Notes under the pieces: generated by a model | Told to the model about the DNA's origin: nothing | Seen by the model: only the letters and a program-made list of their open reading frames with translations | Database searches by the model: none | From: an uncultured Lachnospiraceae bacterium | Lineage (GTDB): Bacteria > Bacillota > Clostridia > Lachnospirales > Lachnospiraceae | Reading direction: 5' to 3' | Length of the DNA: 64,000 bases | Assembly (NCBI GenBank): GCA_947629865.1 | Contig: CANRFJ010000010.1 | Span: forward strand, 36,469-100,468 | Made by a program: the position numbers and the translations under genes | In this document: positions 1 through 7,151 of the stretch, in pieces | How positions within the stretch are numbered: position 1 is the stretch's first letter | Layout of the letters: every line of letters starts with the position of its first letter

Positions 1-732
1 AAAATGTATAAGAAGTTCCGTCAGATCAATCGTTTTCTCGAATTTATCCGTGATGTGCTGCCGTCTCTGCCGGACGACCGAAAACTAAAAATCATTGACT
101 TCGGCTGCGGAAAGTCCTACCTGACTTTTGCCATGTATTACTATCTAAAGATACTGCGCGGATATGATGTGGACATGACGGGCCTCGATCTGAAGGCGGA
201 CGTGATTGCCCGCTGCAATGAACTGGCGGAGAAATTCGGCTATGATAAGCTGCATTTTCTGCAGGGAGACATACAGTCATACGACGGCGCGGAGCAGGTG
301 GATATGGTGGTGACGCTCCACGCCTGTGACACGGCCACGGATTTTGCGCTGGCAAAAGCGGTCGGGTGGGGTGCGTAGGTGATACTTTCCGTTCCCTGCT
401 GCCAGCACGAGATCAACCGGCAGATACGGGGAGATATTCTCAGCCCCGTCCTGAAATACGGGATTTTGCAGGAGAGAATCTCGGCCCTCCTCACCGACGG
501 GCTGCGGGCCAATCTTCTGGAGCAGCACGGGTACGACGTGCAGCTTCTGGAGTTTATTGATATGGAGCACACGCCCAAAAATATCCTGATCCGCGCGGTC
601 AGGTCAGAGAGAAAGAAACAGGCGGCGGACGGGCGAGACGACGCCTTTCGGGACATGTGCGACGCCATGAATCTTCACGGCACGCTGGAAAAGCTGCTGG
701 AGGAACAGCCCGACGCCCACAAAAAAATGTGA
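1..732 (+). pseudogene. SAM-dependent methyltransferase, 5'-truncated by the window and split by an in-frame TAG
   Basis: The reading frame is open from base 1, so the N-terminus lies upstream. It carries a Rossmann-type SAM-binding motif (IIDFGCGKSYLTF), then TLHACDTATD and, after the break, LSVPCCQHE. These are typical of a family of Clostridia and other bacterial methyltransferases of about 390 residues whose substrate I do not know. Codon 376-378 is TAG, and the frame continues without any shift from 379 to the TGA/TAA at about 732. A single base change from AAG or CAG would restore one protein. The downstream half has no convincing ribosome binding site, so a separate second gene is unlikely. 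The call is therefore a nonsense-inactivated gene, unless the TAG is read through or is a sequencing error. Confidence 0.75.
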
Positions 733-805
733 TAAAAGTGATTAAAATGGAAAAAGAAGCCGATATATAAAGTGAAGGAAGTAAAGGATTACTAATCGGG
801 GCAGA

Positions 806-1129
806 TTGCTCCGAACCTTCAGTCACTGTTGGAATAAGCTCAGGGAGGAGATTACGGCAGATGCATTATATAAGGTATATCAAATTCAATCCATTGTTCC
901 CGTAAACAATGTAATCAAGGTCAATCACTACAGAGAGCAGGAAAGAGAAAAAGAGCAGCAGTCGAGCCGCAATTTCTCTGAACTGTTGGAGAGAGAGAAA
1001 AACAAGACCAGACGAAAGGCTCCGGAGAAGAAAGCGCCGTTGAGATTGATGGGCGGATTAAACCAATACAACCGGAAAGCCATGGAGGTATGCTTCTACC
1101 TTTCCAGTGAGACCGATTACACAGTATGA
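806..1129 (+). CDS. Small hypothetical protein, lysine/glutamate-rich (start uncertain)
   Basis: The open frame encodes about 107 residues from a TTG at 806. The centre (QSIVPVNNVIKV) is followed by a highly charged stretch rich in Glu, Arg and Lys and then a short conserved-looking tail ending YNRKAMEVCFYL. I do not recognise the family. No good ribosome binding site precedes the TTG. A GGGAGGAG at 842-849 sits ahead of an ATG at 861, but that ATG is in another frame that stops after 14 codons, so a one-base error near 861-870 or a non-standard start is possible. It is followed by two terminator-like hairpins, consistent with the end of a transcript. No transmembrane segment is visible. Confidence 0.4.
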   Translation: MLRTFSHCWNKLREEITADALYKVYQIQSIVPVNNVIKVNHYREQEREKEQQSSRNFSELLEREKNKTRRKAPEKKAPLRLMGGLNQYNRKAMEVCFYLSSETDYTV

Positions 1130-1142
1130 GGAGGTTGCGTAT

Positions 1143-1187
1143 ATGCAAAACTCTGTGTTTACACCCCTACGCCTTCTGTCGCGGTAA
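1143..1187 (+). CDS. Possible 14-residue mini-ORF with strong ribosome binding site
   Basis: GAGGAGG at 1128-1134 precedes ATG at 1143, giving the 14-residue product MQNSVFTPLRLLSR. Its last codons overlap the 5' arm of the hairpin at 1170-1207, and a second terminator follows. The arrangement resembles a leader peptide or is a remnant of a larger gene. There is no direct support for translation beyond the ribosome binding site. Confidence 0.25.
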   Translation: MQNSVFTPLRLLSR

Positions 1188-1211
1188 TATGTGCACGGCA
1201 GAGGGCGTTTT
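1170..1211 (+). terminator. Hairpin followed by T-tract
   Basis: Arms 1170-1181 (CGCCTTCTGTCG) and 1196-1207 (CGGCAGAGGGCG) pair over 12 positions with two G-U wobbles. The loop is 14 nt and TTTT follows at 1208. It is the first of two terminator-like hairpins closing the upstream small gene. Confidence 0.45.
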
Positions 1212-1213
1212 CT

Positions 1214-1240
1214 ATCTCTCCAGATAGGAGAGATTTTTTT
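1214..1240 (+). terminator. Rho-independent terminator
   Basis: A perfect 8-bp stem, ATCTCTCC (1214-1221) with GGAGAGAT (1227-1234), has a 5-nt loop and runs into seven T residues (1234-1240). It separates the upstream small gene from the ylxM-ffh promoter 17 bp further on. Confidence 0.8.
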
Positions 1241-1256
1241 GGGCGCAAATTTCCCC

Positions 1257-1285
1257 TTGACATTTTCACCCCCATACGGTATACT
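1257..1285 (+). promoter_or_regulatory. Sigma-A promoter of the ylxM-ffh operon
   Basis: TTGACA (1257-1262), a 17-bp spacer and TATACT (1280-1285), a near-consensus vegetative promoter. Transcription would start at about 1291-1292, inside the left arm of the palindrome at 1287-1319. Confidence 0.85.
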
Positions 1286-1286
1286 A

Positions 1287-1319
1287 ACCACCTGTAAAGA
1301 AAAACACTTTACAGGTGGT
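1287..1319. promoter_or_regulatory. 13-bp perfect inverted repeat overlapping the start point and the ylxM ribosome binding site
   Basis: ACCACCTGTAAAG (1287-1299) is the exact reverse complement of CTTTACAGGTGGT (1307-1319), with a 7-nt loop AAAAACA. The right arm contains AGGTGG, the ribosome binding site of ylxM (ATG at 1326). As DNA it could be an operator overlapping +1. As RNA, at least 8-9 bp would remain in the transcript and could hide the ribosome binding site. Confidence 0.7.
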
Positions 1320-1325
1320 GTTGTT

Positions 1326-1688
1326 ATGGAGCGAAAGACCTCGTTGAAGGAGCCGGAGGAGATAGTGGAGCTGTCCTACCTGTATGATTTTTACGGGGCG
1401 CTGCTGGGCGATAAGCAGCGGGAGATTTTTGAGGACTATATCCTGAACGATCTTTCTCTTGGCGAGATCGCAGTGGAGCGGCAGATGACAAGACAGGGTG
1501 TGTACGACATCGTGCGGCGCGCCCGCATCAAACTGCGGGAGTACGAGGAGCGTTTGCAGCTGGTTTATAAATTCCGCCAGACCAGGGAGAGACTGGAGCA
1601 GATCGAGGCGATTGCGGGAGCCGGAGCCGACAGGGAGACGGCGGGGGCGATTACCCGACTGGCGGAGGAGATATATGACATCATATAG
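1326..1688 (+). CDS. ylxM: YlxM/p13-family helix-turn-helix protein
   Basis: A 120-residue protein directly upstream of ffh, the standard position of YlxM in Firmicutes. Family members are sigma-70 region-4-like helix-turn-helix proteins linked to the signal recognition particle pathway. The HTH is visible as LSLGEIAVERQMTRQGVYDIVRR near residues 44-66, and the C-terminal half is a charged helix (RERLEQIEAI). The start is the ATG at 1326, behind AGGTGG. An in-frame upstream extension to 1191 would run through the terminator and promoter and is rejected. The stop is 15 bp before the ffh GTG, so the two are co-transcribed. Its own ribosome binding site lies in a palindrome, so autoregulation is conceivable. 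Confidence 0.85.
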   Translation: MERKTSLKEPEEIVELSYLYDFYGALLGDKQREIFEDYILNDLSLGEIAVERQMTRQGVYDIVRRARIKLREYEERLQLVYKFRQTRERLEQIEAIAGAGADRETAGAITRLAEEIYDII

Positions 1689-1703
1689 CAGGGAGGTGGC
1701 TGC

Positions 1704-3050
1704 GTGGCATTTGACAGTCTGACAGAGAAACTGCAGAATGTATTCAAGGGGCTTAGGAGCAAGGGACGGCTGACAGAAGCAGATGTCAAGGCGGCCCTGC
1801 GGGAAGTCAAGATGGCGCTGCTGGAGGCGGACGTCAACTTCAAAGTAGTCAAAAACTTCATCAAAGCCGTTCAGGAGCGGGCTACCGGCGAGGACGTGCT
1901 GAACAGTCTGACTCCGGGCCAGACCGTGATTAAATATGTAAATGAAGAACTGGTTCGCATGATGGGAGAGACGCCGGAGGAGTTAAAACTCCGCCCCGGC
2001 AATGAGATCACCGTCATCATGATGTGCGGGCTGCAGGGCGCCGGCAAGACGACGGCCACGGCCAAGATTGCGGGAAAGCTAAAGCAGAAGGGGAGACGGC
2101 CGCTTCTGGTGGCCTGCGACATCTACCGTCCGGCGGCCATAGAGCAGCTGCAGATCAACGGAGATAAGGTAGAGGTTCCGGTATTTTCCATGGGTACCGG
2201 ACACAGTCCGGTGGATATAGCCAGGGCCGGCGTAGAACACGCCAGGAAAAACGGAAACAACGTCGTGATACTGGACACGGCGGGACGCCTTCATGTAGAC
2301 GAGGAGATGATGGAAGAACTGGTCCGCATCAAGGAAAATACAGAGATAGACCAGACGCTTCTGGTGGTGGACGCCATGACCGGACAGGACGCTGTGAATG
2401 TGGCCGGCACGTTCCATGAAAAACTGGGCGTGGACGGCGTGGTTCTCACCAAGCTGGACAGTGACACCAGAGGCGGTGCGGCGCTGTCGATCCGCGCCAT
2501 CACCGGACGCCCCATTTACTATGTGGGCATGGGTGAGAAGCTGTCGGATCTGGAGCAGTTTTATCCGGATCGCATGGCCTCGCGGATCCTCGGCATGGGA
2601 GATGTGCTGACGCTGATCGAAAAGGCCGAGGCGGAAATAGATGAGGAAAAAGCCGCTCAGATGGCGAAAAAGATTAAAAAGGCCGAGTTTGACTTCAATG
2701 ATTTTCTGGAGCAGATGCAGCAGATGAAGAAGATGGGCGGTCTGTCACAGATACTCAGTATGCTCCCCGGCATGGGACTGCCGTCGGATCTGGAGATTGA
2801 CGACGACGCCCTCAAGGGCACAGAGGCCATTATCTACTCCATGACATTGGAGGAGCGCACCAATCCGGCCATTATCAATCCGTCCAGAAAGCGGCGGATC
2901 GCAGACGGGGCCGGTGTGGATATAAGCGAGGTAAACCGGCTGATTAAGCAGTTTGAGCAGAGCCGCAAGATGATGAAGCAGATGTCGGGCATGATGTCCG
3001 GCAGGGGCCGCAGAAAGGGCGGGTTCCGTTTCCCCTTCGGGGGCATGTGA
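1704..3050 (+). CDS. ffh: Signal recognition particle protein Ffh
   Basis: Ffh is the SRP54 GTPase that binds 4.5S/6S-type SRP RNA and hydrophobic signal sequences and delivers ribosomes to FtsY. The 448-residue length is typical. Domains: N-terminal helical bundle (1-95), G domain with GLQGAGKTT (G1), [19 protein letters not shown] (G3) and [10 protein letters not shown] (G4 region), and a methionine-rich M domain from about 300 ([16 protein letters not shown], then RSRKM-type repeats). It ends in an Arg/Gly/Phe tail. GTG start at 1704 with GGGAGGTGG upstream. It follows ylxM and precedes rpsP, the classic operon. Confidence 0.97.
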   Translation: MAFDSLTEKLQNVFKGLRSKGRLTEADVKAALREVKMALLEADVNFKVVKNFIKAVQERATGEDVLNSLTPGQTVIKYVNEELVRMMGETPEELKLRPGNEITVIMMCGLQGAGKTTATAKIAGKLKQKGRRPLLVACDIYRPAAIEQLQINGDKVEVPVFSMGTGHSPVDIARAGVEHARKNGNNVVILDTAGRLHVDEEMMEELVRIKENTEIDQTLLVVDAMTGQDAVNVAGTFHEKLGVDGVVLTKLDSDTRGGAALSIRAITGRPIYYVGMGEKLSDLEQFYPDRMASRILGMGDVLTLIEKAEAEIDEEKAAQMAKKIKKAEFDFNDFLEQMQQMKKMGGLSQILSMLPGMGLPSDLEIDDDALKGTEAIIYSMTLEERTNPAIINPSRKRRIADGAGVDISEVNRLIKQFEQSRKMMKQMSGMMSGRGRRKGGFRFPFGGM

Positions 3051-3059
3051 TGGTTTCGG

Positions 3060-3073
3060 GGGGATATATCCCC
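3060..3073. repeat. Palindrome GGGGATATATCCCC between ffh and rpsP
   Basis: A 14-bp perfect palindrome 10 bp after the ffh stop codon. It has no T-run, so it is more likely a processing or stabilising hairpin, or an accidental palindrome, than a terminator. Confidence 0.35.
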
Positions 3074-3120
3074 TTGATATATACAGTAAGGCAGCAGGAC
3101 AGCTGAAGGAGGTGAAAGAT

Positions 3121-3363
3121 GTGGTAAAGATTCGATTAAAGAGATTAGGCCAGAAAAAATCCCCGTTTTACCGGATTGTAGTCGCTGACGAGAGAGCTCC
3201 GAGAGATGGAAAGAACATCGCCGAGATCGGTACTTATGATCCGAACCAGGAGCCGTGCGTGATCAAAATTGACGAGGAGGCAGCCAAAAAATGGCTGGCA
3301 GACGGCGCACAGCCTACGGACGTGGTTGCCCGTTTGTTCAGACAGGCAGGTATTGAAAAGTGA
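3121..3363 (+). CDS. rpsP: 30S ribosomal protein S16
   Basis: An 80-residue S16 protein of the small ribosomal subunit. It begins [19 protein letters not shown] and contains [13 protein letters not shown] and the conserved C-terminal part with [13 protein letters not shown] at 3121 is chosen because AAGGAGGTG (3106-3114) is the ribosome binding site and overlaps the alternative GTG at 3112. The neighbours ffh and khpA are as in Bacillus-type genomes. Confidence 0.95.
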   Translation: MVKIRLKRLGQKKSPFYRIVVADERAPRDGKNIAEIGTYDPNQEPCVIKIDEEAAKKWLADGAQPTDVVARLFRQAGIEK

Positions 3364-3399
3364 TGCGTTGTCTTTTTGCGCGCAGGATTGGAGGCAAGT

Positions 3400-3627
3400 A
3401 TGAAAGAGTTAGTTGAAGTGATTGCCAGTGCCTTAGTGGACAATCCCGAAGCCGTTGTTGTCACAGAGACAGAGGACGACAAAGAGATTGTCCTGAGTCT
3501 GAAAGTCGCTCCTGAGGACATGGGAAAAGTAATCGGCAAGCAGGGGAGGATTGCAAAGGCGATCCGCACCGTAGTCCGTGCCGCAGGTTCCAGGGGAGAA
3601 AAGAAAATTATGGTGGACATTCAGTAA
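3400..3627 (+). CDS. khpA: KhpA, KH-domain RNA-binding protein
   Basis: A 75-residue single KH domain protein (YlqC/KhpA) with the RNA-binding loop GKVIGKQGRIAKAIR. KhpA forms a heterodimer with KhpB in Gram-positive bacteria and acts on RNA metabolism and cell elongation. ATG at 3400 behind GGAGG (3389-3393). The upstream in-frame TTG at 3376 is less suitable. Position between rpsP and rimM is standard. Confidence 0.92.
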   Translation: MKELVEVIASALVDNPEAVVVTETEDDKEIVLSLKVAPEDMGKVIGKQGRIAKAIRTVVRAAGSRGEKKIMVDIQ

Positions 3628-3666
3628 AGAGCGCCGGCGCGGTGTTCCGACGCCGTGCCGTAAACA

Positions 3667-3694
3667 ACCCTGCAAGGATTCTTGCAGGGTGTTT
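3667..3694 (+). terminator. Hairpin with short T-tract between khpA and rimM
   Basis: ACCCTGCAAG (3667-3676) pairs perfectly with CTTGCAGGGT (3681-3690) over a GATT loop, followed by GTTTT. It is likely a weak or partial terminator that reduces expression of rimM-trmD relative to the ribosomal protein, since no separate promoter is obvious downstream. Confidence 0.6.
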
Positions 3695-3723
3695 TACAAC
3701 ATACTGGAAAAAGGAAGGAAAAA

Positions 3724-4233
3724 ATGGAGGATTTACTTCGTATAGGCGTGGTCACGACCACTCACGGCCTGAGGGGGGAGGTCAGGGTATTTCCCACCAC
3801 AGACGACGTCAACCGCTATAAACTCTGCGACGAGGTACTGTTGCAGACGGGGCGGGAGACGCTCACCCTGCATGTGGAGCGGGTGAAATTTTTTAAGAAT
3901 ATGGTAATCCTGAAATTCAGGGAATTTGATACGATAGAGGAAGTGGAGCGCTTCCGGAAGTGCGATTTGATGGTGACGAGGGCAAACGCCCTGCCCCTCG
4001 CAGAGGGGGAGTATTACCTCTGCGACGTCATCGGCTCGAAGGTAGAGGACGAGGAGGGCGCGCCGATCGGCACGGTAACAGACGTGCTGGAGACGGGGGC
4101 CAACAACGTCTTCGTCATTGAGACCTTAGACGGCGGGGAAGCGCTGTTTCCGGTGATTCCGGACTGCATCAAAAAAGTAGATGTAGAGGAAAAAAGGGTG
4201 ATTGCCTATGTCATGAAAGGGCTGATGGAATGA
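3724..4233 (+). CDS. rimM: 16S rRNA processing/ribosome maturation factor RimM
   Basis: A 169-residue protein with the RimM N-terminal beta-barrel ([17 protein letters not shown]) and the C-terminal PRC-barrel ([11 protein letters not shown] through [13 protein letters not shown]). It assists 30S head assembly by binding S19. ATG at 3724 with AAGGAAGG 6-8 bases upstream. The stop codon overlaps the trmD start (ATGA), so the two are translationally coupled. Confidence 0.95.
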   Translation: MEDLLRIGVVTTTHGLRGEVRVFPTTDDVNRYKLCDEVLLQTGRETLTLHVERVKFFKNMVILKFREFDTIEEVERFRKCDLMVTRANALPLAEGEYYLCDVIGSKVEDEEGAPIGTVTDVLETGANNVFVIETLDGGEALFPVIPDCIKKVDVEEKRVIAYVMKGLME

Positions 4234-4976
4234 GATATTATGTCATGACGCTGTTTCCGGAAATGATTGAGGCGGGAATGAGCAGCAGTATCCTCGGCCG
4301 GGCCAGAAAAGAGGGGAAAATCGATCTGAAGACCGTAAATATCCGAGACTATACGCTGGACAGGCACGGGCGGGTAGACGACTACCCCTATGGCGGGGGC
4401 GCCGGTATGGTGATGGAGGCGGAGCCCGTATACCGTTGCTATGAGGCGATATGCAGCGAGATCGGCCACAGGCCGCGGCTGGTATACCTGACGCCCCAGG
4501 GCTCTGTGTTCGAGCAACGGCTGGCAGAGGAATTTGCGGCGGAGGAGACGCTCGTATTTCTGTGCGGACACTATGAGGGAGTTGACGAGCGGGTACTGGA
4601 GGAAATTGTGACCGACTATGTATCCATAGGCGATTATGTCCTCACCGGAGGAGAACTGCCGGCCATGGTGATGATGGACGCCATTGCAAGGCTTGTGCCC
4701 GGCGTCCTGCACAACGACGAGTCCGCCGGAGAGGAGAGCTTCTCGGACGGGCTTCTGGAATATCCCCAGTACACGCGTCCGGCCCAAATCCTCGGCAGAG
4801 AGGTTCCGGAGGTGTTATTGTCCGGCCATCACGAGAACATACGCAGGTGGCGGCTTGAGCAGTCGGCGGAGCGGACGCGGCAGAGGCGTCCGGATTTGTA
4901 CGCCGATTGGGAGGAGAGGCAAAACGAGGGTTCCCAGGGGGCCAAAACAGAGAGAAAATTTACCACGGGAACTTAA
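4230..4976 (+). CDS. trmD: tRNA (guanine-N1)-methyltransferase TrmD
   Basis: Methylates G37 of tRNAs that read CNN codons, preventing frameshifts, using a SAM-binding trefoil knot. The 248 residues include [12 protein letters not shown], the [10 protein letters not shown] motif, [12 protein letters not shown] and [14 protein letters not shown]. The C-terminal domain ends with a slightly extended basic tail. Its start overlaps rimM by four bases. In most Firmicutes rplS follows directly; here rplS is absent and a promoter for hisB follows. Confidence 0.97.
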   Translation: MRYYVMTLFPEMIEAGMSSSILGRARKEGKIDLKTVNIRDYTLDRHGRVDDYPYGGGAGMVMEAEPVYRCYEAICSEIGHRPRLVYLTPQGSVFEQRLAEEFAAEETLVFLCGHYEGVDERVLEEIVTDYVSIGDYVLTGGELPAMVMMDAIARLVPGVLHNDESAGEESFSDGLLEYPQYTRPAQILGREVPEVLLSGHHENIRRWRLEQSAERTRQRRPDLYADWEERQNEGSQGAKTERKFTTGT

Positions 4977-4988
4977 ACTACAAGTGTC

Positions 4989-5017
4989 TTGCATTTTAGG
5001 CCGTGAAAAGGTATAAT
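4989..5017 (+). promoter_or_regulatory. Sigma-A promoter upstream of hisB
   Basis: TTGCAT (4989-4994), a 17-bp spacer and TATAAT (5012-5017), 37 bp before the hisB start. It indicates that hisB is a new transcription unit, separate from the trmD operon. Confidence 0.8.
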
Positions 5018-5054
5018 ATAAAGTAACATGTTACAGTGAAAAGGAGGAGCAGCC

Positions 5055-5642
5055 ATGAGCCGTTTTGCGCGATGTGTGCGGGACACCAGAGAGACGGAGA
5101 TCGCAGTGGAACTGAATCTGGACGGAACGGGAGAGTATGACATTGACACAGGCATCGGATTCTTTGACCACATGCTGGAGGGATTTGCCAGGCATGGTCT
5201 CTTTGATTTGACGGTGTCGGTTCACGGCGATACCCATGTGGACGCCCACCACACGGTGGAGGACACCGGAATCGTGCTGGGGCAGGCGTTCCTTGAGGCC
5301 CTGGGCGAGAAGGAGGGCATCTCGCGGTTTGGATACTTTATCCTTCCCATGGACGACGCGCTTGTTCTGGCTTCCCTGGATTTTTCGGGACGGACGTACT
5401 TCGCATACGAGGCGGAGCTGGCTGCGGAGCGGCTGGGAACGATGGAGACGGAGACGGTTCGGGAGTTTTTCATGGGGCTCGCATCCGGTGCGCAGATGAA
5501 CCTTCATATCCGGCAGCTGGCCGGACAGAACACCCACCACATTGTGGAGGCGATGTTCAAGGCGGTGGCCAAATCCATGGATATGGCCTCGATGATTGAC
5601 GGGCGGATTGAGGGAGTGCTCTCCACAAAGGGAGTTCTGTGA
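5055..5642 (+). CDS. hisB: Imidazoleglycerol-phosphate dehydratase
   Basis: HisB dehydrates imidazole glycerol phosphate in histidine synthesis. The 195 residues contain the metal-binding histidine motifs GIGFFDHMLEGFARHG, DAHHTVEDTG and NTHHIVEAMFKA. This is the monofunctional form, without a phosphatase domain. ATG at 5055 with AAGGAGGAG 6-7 bases upstream. It is followed by the HisI/HisE protein; no other his genes are in the window. Confidence 0.96.
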   Translation: MSRFARCVRDTRETEIAVELNLDGTGEYDIDTGIGFFDHMLEGFARHGLFDLTVSVHGDTHVDAHHTVEDTGIVLGQAFLEALGEKEGISRFGYFILPMDDALVLASLDFSGRTYFAYEAELAAERLGTMETETVREFFMGLASGAQMNLHIRQLAGQNTHHIVEAMFKAVAKSMDMASMIDGRIEGVLSTKGVL

Positions 5643-5710
5643 GGCATCAGGAGCAAGTGGGTTGAAGACAAACCCGACAGTTTGTTTTTTCGCCCGAAAT
5701 GGAGGAGTAT

Positions 5711-6952
5711 ATGGCATACAAGAAGATTATTCCCTTTATCAACGGGGAGAATGAATTGACGTCAAACATTATCCGAATGGCGGAGGAGTATTGCTTTGCC
5801 GGTGCGGACGAGTTGTTTTTATATAATTATTCCAAGATCGAGAGCGAGAGGGAGGAGTTTCTGTCCGTGCTGAAGGAAGTGGGACGCAGGATCGATATCC
5901 CCTTTCTGGCGGGCATGTATGCGGGCCGGTTTGAAGATGTGAAAAAGACCTTTTACACGGGGGCCGATCGGGTTGTCATCAAATATGAGATATGCCCCTC
6001 CGAGGCGCTCATCAAAGAGGCGGTTGGACGCTTTGGCAGCGACAAGATACTGATTGAGGTAGATGATGAGGTTCCCTTTGAGCGGATTGCCTTTCCGGTG
6101 GACACCCTGCTTGTGAAGCATGTGGACGCCGGCGTGCCGCTGGAGATGAAGATACAGGCGTGCCGCAAGCAGATCCTTATACGGGACAGCCTTCTGCGCA
6201 ACGACCTGGAGGATTTGCTGAGGCTGCAGGGCGTGGTTGGCGTCTCCACCAACTATTTTGAAAAACGGGATCTGTTAAAGATAAAGCGTCAGATGAAAGA
6301 GGCGGGCATCGAGGTGAACACCTTCGAGTCGGCGATTCCCTTTTCGGATTTCAAGACGGATCGGGACGGACTGGTTCCATGCGTGGTACAGGACTACCGC
6401 ACAGGCCAGGTGCTGATGTTAGCCTATATGAACGAGGACTCGTACAGGGCCACCTGCGACACAGGGCGCATGACCTATTACAGCAGGAGCCGCCATGAAC
6501 TCTGGTGCAAGGGGGAGACCTCCGGACACTTCCAGTATGTCAAGGAGCTCTCTTTAGACTGCGACGGTGACACCCTGCTGGCCAAAGTACACCAGATCGG
6601 GGCGGCCTGTCACACAGGCTCCTACAGTTGTTTCTTCAGGGAACTGGCAAAGATGGATTACAACGACACCAATCCTCTCACAATCTTGGAGGAGGATTTC
6701 CAGACGATAATGGAGCGGAAGGCGCACCCGAAGGAGGGTTCCTACACCAATTATCTCTTTACCAAGGGAATTGACAAGATACTGAAAAAATGCGGGGAGG
6801 AGGCATCCGAAATCATCATTGCGGCCAAAAATCCGGAGGCGGAGGAATTAAAGTACGAGATAGCGGACTTCCTCTACCACATGATGGTTCTGATGGCGGA
6901 GTGCGGTCTGACCTGGGAGGACATAACAAGAGAACTTGCCAACCGGCGGTGA
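5711..6952 (+). CDS. hisIE: HisF/HisA-like domain fused to HisI and HisE (phosphoribosyl-AMP cyclohydrolase/phosphoribosyl-ATP pyrophosphatase)
   Basis: A 413-residue protein. Residues 1 to about 210 resemble the HisF/HisA beta/alpha barrel ([34 protein letters not shown]) but lack the usual N-terminal catalytic CLDV-type motif, so this part is probably not a working HisF. Residues about 215-315 are HisI, the cyclohydrolase, with zinc and active-site motifs WCKGETSGH and [12 protein letters not shown]. Residues about 325-413 are HisE, with [12 protein letters not shown] and [16 protein letters not shown] at 5711 fits the GGAGG at 5701-5705; the ATG at 5699 would overlap that site. It is co-directional with hisB. 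Confidence 0.9.
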   Translation: MAYKKIIPFINGENELTSNIIRMAEEYCFAGADELFLYNYSKIESEREEFLSVLKEVGRRIDIPFLAGMYAGRFEDVKKTFYTGADRVVIKYEICPSEALIKEAVGRFGSDKILIEVDDEVPFERIAFPVDTLLVKHVDAGVPLEMKIQACRKQILIRDSLLRNDLEDLLRLQGVVGVSTNYFEKRDLLKIKRQMKEAGIEVNTFESAIPFSDFKTDRDGLVPCVVQDYRTGQVLMLAYMNEDSYRATCDTGRMTYYSRSRHELWCKGETSGHFQYVKELSLDCDGDTLLAKVHQIGAACHTGSYSCFFRELAKMDYNDTNPLTILEEDFQTIMERKAHPKEGSYTNYLFTKGIDKILKKCGEEASEIIIAAKNPEAEELKYEIADFLYHMMVLMAECGLTWEDITRELANRR

Positions 6953-7000
6953 CAGAGACGATACAATGTATGATACATAAAATAAAAAGGAGGAGACACA

Positions 7001-7138
7001 ATGGCAGTATTATCCGCATTTGGCGAATACATTATCCGGCTGGTGATATTCACGGCTGTGGCGGCGGCGGGTATCGCGATCGGAATCAAATGGAGAAAGT
7101 CTAAGAACGAAAAGGAAAAGACAACAGAGACAGAATAG
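7001..7138 (+). CDS. Small single-span membrane protein (45 residues)
   Basis: Residues about 8-28 form one hydrophobic segment (YIIRLVIFTAVAAAGIAIG), followed by a Lys/Glu-rich cytoplasmic tail. AAGGAGGAG (6988-6996) lies just ahead of the ATG. It ends 13 bp before pilB and is probably co-transcribed with it. Similar tiny membrane proteins are common in Lachnospiraceae, and their role is unknown to me. Confidence 0.7.
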   Translation: MAVLSAFGEYIIRLVIFTAVAAAGIAIGIKWRKSKNEKEKTTETE

Positions 7139-7151
7139 CGGGTGATTTACG

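Noticed and set aside
376..378. TAG read as pyrrolysine
   Set aside because: The site aligns with a basic residue in the family as I remember it, no PYLIS-like or Pyl genes are seen, and a nonsense mutation is simpler.
1150..1210. SRP RNA (ffs) near ffh
   Set aside because: The hairpin lacks the conserved GGAA tetraloop and asymmetric loop of SRP RNA and ends in TTTT.
6936..6974. Promoter before the small membrane gene and pilB
   Set aside because: TTGCCA and TACAAT are present but 20 bp apart, so the match is too weak to list as a feature.
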